A stretch of DNA of 12,144 nucleotides, from assembly GCA_002338895.1 (NCBI GenBank), contig DDJH01000049.1, positions 1 through 12,144 on the forward strand, read 5' to 3'. This document shows positions 1-6,122 of the stretch, one piece after another. How positions within the stretch are numbered: the first letter of the stretch is position 1; each line of letters opens with the position of its first letter. Source of the DNA: Lentisphaeria bacterium UBA1829 (GTDB lineage Bacteria > Verrucomicrobiota > Lentisphaeria > Victivallales > UBA1829). The translations under genes and the position numbers were made by a program. Under the pieces are notes generated by a model that saw only the letters and a program-made list of their open reading frames with translations, was not told where the DNA came from and did not search any database.

Positions 1-1166
1 CCGTCTTCCGCCTGCCGGCAGCCGCCGATCCGGTCGCCGGTGAGCCTGAGACGGTCCTGAAGGAGGAAGTGGTCCTTCAGGTAGTCGCAGATCTGCCGGG
101 CTTCCGCGCTCCGGTTCGCCATGACGGCGTGCACCGCGTCGACGGAGCAGCCGCAGATGGAGTCGTGCGGCTGGTTCTGAAGAGAGAGTTTCCAGGCAAG
201 ATCCAGCATCCCGCGCAGATTCCCGGTGAATGCGTCCCGCAGATGGACGGCCATCGGTTCGATCTCCAGTTCCAGAAGATTTTGAAGATGGTCGTTGGCG
301 GATTTGAGATCGACGCGGGAGGAGAGCGTTGCGGGAATCTGAATGCCCGTGGAGCGGATTCCCCGGCAGGGGTGGATCTGTTCGCCGCAGACTCGGGGGA
401 GGCGTTCCGGATGATTCCAGATTTCCAGATCGGTGAAATCGGTCCAGCGGATTCCGGCATCGGGGAAAAGGGTCCGGATGCGGCGGAGAACGGCGGGGGC
501 GTCGGCGGGGATCTCCTGATGATCGAATGCGTCGCTCAGAATGAAGGTCTCCCCGTAGAGATCTTTTTCCCGGGCGACCATCTCCCGGAAGGCGGACTCA
601 AAATCCTCCGCCATGCGGACAAAGGAGAAGTCGCCGTATCCTTGATAGGGATGGTGGAGAAGATTGCAGGAGCTGCCGTCCGGCGCGCTCCAGATCAGAA
701 ACGCCGGGTTGCGTTCGTCGATTCCGCGCCATGCGACGGCGGTCCGGATGCCGAATCCCCGGAGAATCTGGGGCATCTGCGCGATGTGTCCGAAAAGGTC
801 GGGCAGATAGCCGACCGGCCACGGGGCGCTTCCATACTCTCGGGCGATCCGGCGTCCGCGCAGAAAATTCCGGATCAGCGCCTCGCCGGAAGGGAGCAGC
901 TCGTCCGGCATCAGGTACCAGGGCCCGACTTTCAGACGTCCCCGGAGAATCTGACGTTTCAGACGGTCCTTCCAATCCGGACGAATCTCGGTGATGTCCT
1001 CCAGAACGATGGTCTGTCCATCAAAAACGAACTGCTGGAATGCCGGGTCGTTTTCCAGAGTTTCCAGAATTTTTTCCGCATTCTCCAGCAGCATTCCCCG
1101 GAAATACTGGAACGGACGATACCATTCCCGGTCCCAGTGCGACGAACAGAAATAACAGAATTCCAT
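1..1166 (-). CDS. GH38 alpha-mannosidase, N-terminal part (3' end beyond window)
   Basis: Reading the minus strand from ATG at 1166 gives 388 uninterrupted codons that run off the window edge, so the C-terminal half is missing here. The protein opens with the GH38 metal motif HWDREW (residues 10-15). It then has YLPDLFGHIAQMPQIL (120-135), matching the family's nucleophile region, with D123 as the expected nucleophile. Near the end is NQPHDSICGCSVDAVH (331-346). The four usual zinc ligands therefore appear present as H10, D12, D123 and H334. GH38 enzymes are retaining alpha-mannosidases, usually 800-1000 residues long. There is no signal peptide, so a cytoplasmic role trimming imported mannosides is likely. 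An AAGGA ribosome binding site lies seven bases before the ATG. The gene follows the AraC regulator on the same strand with a 106-base gap holding a promoter. Family assignment is firm; the exact linkage specificity is unknown. Confidence 0.93.
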   Translation of the reverse strand, partial: MEFCYFCSSHWDREWYRPFQYFRGMLLENAEKILETLENDPAFQQFVFDGQTIVLEDITEIRPDWKDRLKRQILRGRLKVGPWYLMPDELLPSGEALIRNFLRGRRIAREYGSAPWPVGYLPDLFGHIAQMPQILRGFGIRTAVAWRGIDERNPAFLIWSAPDGSSCNLLHHPYQGYGDFSFVRMAEDFESAFREMVAREKDLYGETFILSDAFDHQEIPADAPAVLRRIRTLFPDAGIRWTDFTDLEIWNHPERLPRVCGEQIHPCRGIRSTGIQIPATLSSRVDLKSANDHLQNLLELEIEPMAVHLRDAFTGNLRGMLDLAWKLSLQNQPHDSICGCSVDAVHAVMANRSAEARQICDYLKDHFLLQDRLRLTGDRIGGCRQAED

Positions 1167-1205
1167 CGATCCATCCTTTCGTTTTGGCTGTTCTCCCGTG
1201 GCGAT

Positions 1206-1234
1206 AGTATACCGCGGAATGGACCCGTCTGGAA
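1206..1234 (-). promoter_or_regulatory. Candidate promoter of the GH38 gene
   Basis: On the minus strand a good -10 box TATACT (1211-1206) sits 17 bases after a weak -35 box TTCCAG (1234-1229). Transcription would begin near 1199, about 33 bases before the ATG. A strong -10 with a poor -35 fits an activator-dependent promoter, which would suit control by the adjacent AraC-type protein. This is by eye only. Confidence 0.5.
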
Positions 1235-1238
1235 TGGA
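1216..1238. promoter_or_regulatory. Direct repeat, possible AraC-type operator
   Basis: The 8-base sequence GGAATGGA (TCCATTCC on the minus strand) occurs at 1216-1223 and again at 1231-1238. The copies are 15 bases apart, start to start, and cover the weak -35 box of the GH38 promoter. Direct repeats overlapping a poor -35 box are a common arrangement for AraC-family activators. The short repeat length leaves chance as a real alternative. Confidence 0.35.
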
Positions 1239-1272
1239 TCAAAACGTAAAGACATATCCGTTTGCGAAAAAA

Positions 1273-2139
1273 TCAGGAGAGGGAAAAACATTTCGACGGC
1301 GGAACGCCGGTGATCGACCGGAACACCCGGGAAAAATGATACGGCGTGGCAAACCCGAGTTTTTCCGCCGTCTGGCTGACATTGAGTCCCTCGTATTTCA
1401 GCAGATGGATCGCCTCCCGGATCCGGCAGCAGTTGAACAGACGAAGCGGCGAGGGCGCTCCCGCCTGTTTGAGCTTGTATTCCAGAACACGGCGGCTCAT
1501 GCCGAGCGCTCCGGCGATCTGTTCGCCGGTCATCGACTCACCCATGTGTGCGGAGAAAAGCTGTTCCAGGCGCGCGAGAAGAACATTCCTCTGAAAGACT
1601 CTCCGGAGCGGATCCGCCAGAATCTCCTCCGGAAGAGTGGCCAGGAGCTCCCAGAAAAAGGTTTCGGCAAGGTTCCCGAGCGCAACCCGGCGGAAGATCT
1701 GTTCTTCCGGAGCCCGGAGGACAATCTGCCGGAAGAGTTCCATCGGAAGACTCTCCTTCCGGAGCGGGAAGATGCGGAAGGTCGCATCGAGTTCCGGACG
1801 GCAGATCGGCAGCTCCCGGGGAAAGGAGTCGGCATCTTCAAAGCGGAAGCGGAACGCGGCGAAACGGAACTTCCCGCGGCAGAAATCCTCGTGCAGGTCG
1901 CCGCTCTGGACGAGGAGAAAGTTCCCGGGCGGGACCCGCAGGAGAGTTCCGTTCAGACGAGTTCGGTAGAATCCCTCCAGCGGCAGCATGATCTCCGATT
2001 CGGTGTGCCGGTGGCGGCGGACGGTATAGGTGCCCCCTTCCACAATGGCAAAATTGAAAATATGGAGTTTCAGCGGAAGGGTTTCTTCCGCCGGAGGAGT
2101 TCTGAAGAGTGTCGTTTTGCGAAAATTTTCGTCGGACAT
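1273..2139 (-). CDS. AraC-family transcriptional regulator with cupin sensor domain
   Basis: This 288-residue protein has the length and two-part layout of sugar-responsive AraC regulators. Residues about 25-90 form a cupin-like ligand domain containing RRHRHTESE (41-49), GTLLRVPPGNFLLVQSGDLH (64-83) and the histidines typical of that fold. The C-terminal hundred residues hold two helix-turn-helix units. The first is around 204-225 (GEQIAGALGMSRRVLEYKL). The second is around 252-275 and ends in the family signature ATPYHFSRVFRSITGVPPS (264-282). The ATG at 2139 follows a GGAG ribosome binding site at six bases. It lies divergent to the ROK regulator and just upstream of the GH38 gene, its most probable target. 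The effector is unknown; a mono- or disaccharide released from the target glycan is inferred. Confidence 0.92.
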   Translation of the reverse strand: MSDENFRKTTLFRTPPAEETLPLKLHIFNFAIVEGGTYTVRRHRHTESEIMLPLEGFYRTRLNGTLLRVPPGNFLLVQSGDLHEDFCRGKFRFAAFRFRFEDADSFPRELPICRPELDATFRIFPLRKESLPMELFRQIVLRAPEEQIFRRVALGNLAETFFWELLATLPEEILADPLRRVFQRNVLLARLEQLFSAHMGESMTGEQIAGALGMSRRVLEYKLKQAGAPSPLRLFNCCRIREAIHLLKYEGLNVSQTAEKLGFATPYHFSRVFRSITGVPPSKCFSLS

Positions 2140-2160
2140 GGCGTTCTCCGTTGATGCGGA

Positions 2161-2189
2161 AATGTATCATCGGAAAGGCTCCGTTTCAA
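2161..2189 (-). promoter_or_regulatory. Candidate promoter of the AraC-family gene
   Basis: On the minus strand TTGAAA (2189-2184) and TACATT (2166-2161) are separated by exactly 17 bases, five of six and four of six matches to the sigma-70 consensus. Transcription would start near 2154, giving a very short leader before the ATG at 2139 that still contains the GGAG ribosome binding site. Confidence 0.5.
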
Positions 2190-2262
2190 GAGGCCGGGAG
2201 GAAACGAAAAAGGGGATGACTGTTTTTCCGTTGCGGATCGCGGGAAAAATGCGGGATGAGGC

Positions 2263-2291
2263 TTGAAAAATTCCCGTTTCTGCTTTATCTT
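2263..2291 (+). promoter_or_regulatory. Candidate promoter of the ROK-family gene
   Basis: TTGAAA (2263-2268) and TATCTT (2286-2291) are separated by 17 bases, a near-consensus sigma-70 pair. The predicted start of transcription is about 2298, and the ROK start codon follows at 2324 with an AAAGGAA ribosome binding site six bases before it. An inverted pair CGGGAA (2241-2246) and TTCCCG (2271-2276) brackets the -35 box and might also matter. Confidence 0.6.
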
Positions 2292-2294
2292 CCC

Positions 2295-2307
2295 TGCTTG
2301 AGAAGCA
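2295..2307. promoter_or_regulatory. Short palindrome at the ROK transcription start, possible operator
   Basis: TGCTT-GAG-AAGCA is a perfect inverted repeat with five-base arms. It begins three bases after the -10 box and covers the predicted transcription start. A repressor bound here would block the ROK promoter, so autoregulation by the ROK protein is plausible. The arms are short, and a match of this size can arise by chance. Confidence 0.3.
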
Positions 2308-2323
2308 ACAAAAGGAATCGCAA

Positions 2324-3466
2324 ATGCGGGAACGGGTGAAAGTACAGATTCTGGACGCGGTGCGGCGCGACGGGGGAATCTCCTCCAAGAAATCGATTCA
2401 GGCGTCGACCGGTCTTGCCTGGGGGACGGTCTGCAAGAATGTGGATGCCATGATCGATGAGGGAATTCTCGCGTTTCACCGCTCGTCGCCGACCGGACGC
2501 GGACGGCCGACCGGACGGCTGATGTTCCATCCGGAAAGCGGATTCCTCGGCGGATTCGACCTCAGCGGCGACCATTGGAGAGTGCTGTTTGCGGATCTGA
2601 TGTTCCGGTCCCTGTTTGAACGGACCGTGCCGGCGGCGGAGTGGGAGGACGGGGAGAGTTTCTGCCGGGAGGTGGTGAAATTCATTCGGGATTCGCTTGC
2701 GGAAAGCGGGCTTCCCGTCTCACAGCTGAGAGGGATCGGGGTCGGCGTATCGGGGAACATCGACTCGGAAAGGGGGGTGCTGGTTTCCGCGGGAAATCTC
2801 GGACTGAAACGGGGGACGGATCTGAAACTCCGCGACCGTCTGGAGAAGGAGTTCGGCGTCGACTGCTTTCTGACGACCTCCCGGGCGGCTGCGGCATGGG
2901 CGGAGTATCATTTCGGACCGTATGCCGGGACCGGGAACCTGATCGTGGTCGGCATTGGCGTCGGAATCGGGGCGGCGATTATTTCGGAGCATACGCTGCT
3001 GCCGAACCGTCCGGATCGTCCGACGGGGTATATCGGGCATCTGTATCTGCCGGGCATTCAGCGGAAGTGTGTCTGCGGGGAGTTCGGGTGCATTGAGGCG
3101 TTCGCCGGCGGCCGGTCGCTTGCGTCGCTTGCGCAGGAGCGCTTCCCCGGACAGACCATCGACGCCGCGCAGCTCGACCGCCTGGCGGAGGAGGGAAACC
3201 GGGAGGCACGGGAGTTGATCGGCCGCGCGGCCGATTATGACGCGTTCGCCGTGGCGTTTCTCCTGCAGATGTATCATCCGGATGCGCTGATCTTTTACGG
3301 CGGGCAGTGTCGGAAGGAGGGATTCCTTTACAACGAACTGCTGCGCCGTCTGGATTTCCATGTGCCGCCCGCCCGGCGGAGAGGGATGTCCATTTCGATC
3401 TCCGATCTGGGCGAACGGCATGTCGCACTCGGCGCGGCGCGGCTCTACTTCGAGAAGCTGTTCTGA
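2324..3466 (+). CDS. ROK-family transcriptional regulator (NagC/XylR type)
   Basis: This 380-residue protein has the usual size of ROK repressors. Residues 1-50 form a winged helix-turn-helix (SKKSIQASTGLAWGTVCKNV, 21-40), and the rest is a ROK sugar-kinase fold. The zinc motif is intact: GYIGH (235-239) then KCVCGEFGCIE (248-258), with ligands H239, C249, C251 and C256. Kinase-site residues are lost. The usual N-D-A-N stretch reads TTSRA (184-188), the glutamate of the GE(I/L)GH motif is Y236, and the N-terminal phosphate loop is SGDHWR (81-86). It should therefore bind a sugar without phosphorylating it and act only as a regulator. It is transcribed away from the AraC gene and towards the GH106/GH2 operon, its most likely target. 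Target and ligand are inferred. Confidence 0.92.
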   Translation: MRERVKVQILDAVRRDGGISSKKSIQASTGLAWGTVCKNVDAMIDEGILAFHRSSPTGRGRPTGRLMFHPESGFLGGFDLSGDHWRVLFADLMFRSLFERTVPAAEWEDGESFCREVVKFIRDSLAESGLPVSQLRGIGVGVSGNIDSERGVLVSAGNLGLKRGTDLKLRDRLEKEFGVDCFLTTSRAAAAWAEYHFGPYAGTGNLIVVGIGVGIGAAIISEHTLLPNRPDRPTGYIGHLYLPGIQRKCVCGEFGCIEAFAGGRSLASLAQERFPGQTIDAAQLDRLAEEGNREARELIGRAADYDAFAVAFLLQMYHPDALIFYGGQCRKEGFLYNELLRRLDFHVPPARRRGMSISISDLGERHVALGAARLYFEKLF

Positions 3467-6117
3467 CCGGAAGAACGGCGGAGTTTCCGCTTCTTCGGCA
3501 GACGGAAAATCTCACACTGAAAGATGCCGACAGATTCCACCTCTCCGGTCAGAAACGGAGCCGGAGAACCCGACAGGAGAATGCGGACGGTATTGACCGC
3601 CGGAAGCGTGTGTTCTGCAATCGGGATGCGTTCGCCGGAATGAGAGATCGTTCCGGCGAATTTTCCGTTCAGATAAACGGCGGCAAAACCGCTCATCCGC
3701 AGAGAAAGAAATTCCGCCTTTCCGGAAAATGTGAAGTGATATTCCACCGTGCCCCAGTAGCAGGGGTATCCCTGTCCGGCGAGCTCTCCGGGCTGGATCG
3801 GGGCGGGGGCAAGCAGATGTTTCTCCGGAGAGACCCGGAACTCTCCGGCCAGATACACCACATGTTCCGCTCCGGAGATCCGGTTCCGGCCGGGATGAAT
3901 CCTCAAGGAGACATCGCACCCTCTGTAACAGAGATCCGCCGGATGGTGCGCAATCGGCGTTTCCGGCACAGCGGATCCGTTGATTTGCAGCGCGGCATTG
4001 TCCGGCAGATCTTCCGAATAAAGGGCGCAGATCCGCGCTCCGTTCCGGACGGAGATTTCGGAATCGCCGGGCGGAAGACGCAGAATATTGGCCTGTCGCG
4101 GCAGCGCCCGGATGAACTCCGCCGGACTCCGTTCCAGCCTGCCGCCGTAGAATACCGATTCCTCAAACGGGAGAATCGGACAGGGGAAACCTTCCGCCCG
4201 CAGAAGAAAACAGGAACTCCGGGCCGGCAGGATCATCTCTTCCGGCAGTGAATCGCGGCAGAGCGCTGCAGTCCGGGAGAGCGGATCGTACAGCAGGAAC
4301 TCGCCGGGAAGGGTCAGGCGGGGTTTCAGAGTGTGGTCCGCAAGATTGAGCAGATAGTATTCACGCGAATCTTCCAGATCCCGGGTGTGCAGCAGGATTT
4401 TCTCCGTGTCTTTGCCCTGAATGTCGAGATCCGGTTTCAGGAGCGCCCGGTCGCCGGTCCGGAGAATCCGGACTCCGTTTTCCCGGAAGGTGTCGAGAAG
4501 GGATTCCGTTTCCGGGGCAAGCGGAACCGTTTCCGGAATCAGTAGAGTCGAGTAGGTGCATGCGCCGAGACGGAGTTTTCTGCCTTCCAGCTGAGCATCC
4601 CGGATCAGGAACCCTTCCGGCGCGCAGTCGAACCCGACATGGCGGCGCATCAGATCGAACTCGGTCCGGGAGAACTCCTCCTCCACGGTCGCCAGCTCCG
4701 GAGTCCGCCGTTTCTCCCGTTCCCGGAACGAGTTCAGAAGATCGGATCCGTGAACGGCGGAATAGATCCGTTCCGGGAAGATCAGCAGCACATCCGCATG
4801 GAAGGTTCCGCGCCGCAGAATCTCCGCACCGTGAACCCAGCTCTCGAAGAGCGGACGGAACTGTTCGTATCCCGGCTGCTGCAGAAAATAACTGGGCGGA
4901 CAATCCTCTTTTGCCGGTCCCCCCAGCGTGTAGTAGAACGCATGCGGCGTGAACATGTTGACGCCCATGCCGATTTCAAATCGCATCTGCAGATCCCAGA
5001 ACTCCGGTTTCCGGTCCCAGCCGAGAAAGGTCAGGCATTCGCAGGAGAGCAGGCCGTCGTGGAACTGGCGGGCAACCGAGGCGGCGGATTTGTAGATCAT
5101 CAGCGGATGGACGCGGATGTCCGTGAACTTCATGTACCGGTCCTTCTTTTCCGTGATGCGGCCGCCCAGATAATCCTGATCGTTCCGGTCGCAGAGGTAG
5201 TCGTCGATCGCCGGGATGTCCAGCATCTTCAGATAGCGGAACGGTGAGGAAAAGTGGCCGATGATGTTCTGAAACGGTCCTTCGTCACAGGAGAGGTGTC
5301 CGGTGTAGAGCAGTCCGTTCCGGTGGCAGAACTCCCGCTGCGGCAGAATGAAGTTCTTCAGGAAAAGCTCTTCCGCCGTTTTCCGGTAGCGGATCCGGAG
5401 CTCCTCCGCGCCGGGAAGATCCTCCACAAGAAGGGGCAGAAACGTCGAAAGCTCTTCGCCATATCTCCTCCGGAACTCCTCGTTCAGCACCGGCGACCAT
5501 GCAAGACCGTAAAATCCCGACATCAGATAGCTTTCATCATCCGTGTAGACCGCCTCGATCACCTCTCCGAAAAACTCCTTCAGCACGGTTTCATACCGTT
5601 CATGCGTGAATCGGAGAAAGCGGCGGCAGCTCTCCGGATGGAACACATCCACATGACGCGGATTGCGCCGCAGGTGAAAGCGCAGCAGCGGTGTGCCGGG
5701 CGGGAGATCCCGCTCCGAAACCCCGGTCCGGGTTCCGGGCAGAAACGCCCATGCCGCCGGATGATCCGGATCGGCTCCCGCATACTCGAATTGAAGAAAG
5801 ATCTGTTCGAGTTCCGGATGGCCCTTCTGGACGTTTCCGTCCGCATTTCCGCTGGGATAGCCGGCTTCGTCGTAGAGCCAGAGCTTGAATCCGATGCGGC
5901 GCGATTCCTCCGCCGTGAAACGGCAGAGTTCCAGCCAGCGGTCCGAGAGATACTCAATCCGGTTTCCGGTTCGGCAGTGAATGGCGGCTCCCCGGCAGCC
6001 GGACTGCTGAAACAGCCGGAGCTGACGGGAAAGTTCCGGCTCTTCCATGGCTCCGTTCCAGAACCAGAAGGGATAGATGCCGGGTTGCGGGAGGGAAAAA
6101 GAGGTCGTTTGTTTCAT
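3445..6117 (-). CDS. GH106-like glycoside hydrolase (alpha-L-rhamnosidase type), cytoplasmic
   Basis: This 890-residue protein matches the GH106 rhamnosidase superfamily along most of its length. Near the N-terminus are YPFWFWNG (15-22) and LWLYDEAGYPSG (79-90). Further in are TDDESY (192-197), a TGHLSCDEG segment (272-280), SCECLTFLGW (358-367) and GVNMFTPHAFYY (385-396). The C-terminal 118 residues form a galactose-binding-like jelly roll containing VYLNGKFAG. Known members cleave alpha-L-rhamnosides from pectin and related glycans, but this group is broad and the substrate here is not proven. I cannot assign the catalytic glutamates by eye. There is no signal peptide, so it should work in the cytoplasm. 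The ATG at 6117 is preferred over an in-frame GTG at 6126 because a GGTGAG ribosome binding site lies just before it. It begins five bases after the stop of the GH2-like gene, so the two are cotranscribed. Its 3' end overlaps the ROK gene by 22 bases. Confidence 0.85.
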   Translation of the reverse strand: MKQTTSFSLPQPGIYPFWFWNGAMEEPELSRQLRLFQQSGCRGAAIHCRTGNRIEYLSDRWLELCRFTAEESRRIGFKLWLYDEAGYPSGNADGNVQKGHPELEQIFLQFEYAGADPDHPAAWAFLPGTRTGVSERDLPPGTPLLRFHLRRNPRHVDVFHPESCRRFLRFTHERYETVLKEFFGEVIEAVYTDDESYLMSGFYGLAWSPVLNEEFRRRYGEELSTFLPLLVEDLPGAEELRIRYRKTAEELFLKNFILPQREFCHRNGLLYTGHLSCDEGPFQNIIGHFSSPFRYLKMLDIPAIDDYLCDRNDQDYLGGRITEKKDRYMKFTDIRVHPLMIYKSAASVARQFHDGLLSCECLTFLGWDRKPEFWDLQMRFEIGMGVNMFTPHAFYYTLGGPAKEDCPPSYFLQQPGYEQFRPLFESWVHGAEILRRGTFHADVLLIFPERIYSAVHGSDLLNSFREREKRRTPELATVEEEFSRTEFDLMRRHVGFDCAPEGFLIRDAQLEGRKLRLGACTYSTLLIPETVPLAPETESLLDTFRENGVRILRTGDRALLKPDLDIQGKDTEKILLHTRDLEDSREYYLLNLADHTLKPRLTLPGEFLLYDPLSRTAALCRDSLPEEMILPARSSCFLLRAEGFPCPILPFEESVFYGGRLERSPAEFIRALPRQANILRLPPGDSEISVRNGARICALYSEDLPDNAALQINGSAVPETPIAHHPADLCYRGCDVSLRIHPGRNRISGAEHVVYLAGEFRVSPEKHLLAPAPIQPGELAGQGYPCYWGTVEYHFTFSGKAEFLSLRMSGFAAVYLNGKFAGTISHSGERIPIAEHTLPAVNTVRILLSGSPAPFLTGEVESVGIFQCEIFRLPKKRKLRRSSGQNSFSK
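3467..3498. terminator. Strong hairpin right after the ROK stop codon, no T-run
   Basis: Starting at the first base after the ROK stop, CCGGAAGAA (3467-3475) pairs with TTCTTCGG (3491-3498) with one bulged G. GCGGA (3478-3482) pairs with TCCGC (3486-3490) around a GTT loop. No T-tract follows on either strand, so this is not a canonical intrinsic terminator. The position suggests it may end or protect ROK transcripts. It lies inside the 3' coding part of the convergent GH106-like gene, so the fold could also be a by-product of its Lys/Arg/Ser-rich tail codons. Confidence 0.35.
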
Positions 6118-6122
6118 GAGGC

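Noticed and set aside
69..1313. A 414-codon plus-strand open frame across the left end.
   Set aside because: It mirrors the GH38 gene in the same antisense codon register, and it runs past that gene through its promoter region into the AraC gene. The minus strand carries the GH38 zinc and nucleophile motifs.
2208..2228. GAAAAA and TTTTTC arms in the AraC/ROK intergenic region as a terminator.
   Set aside because: The stem is only A-T rich with no GC core and no gene ends there; both flanking genes start outward from this region.
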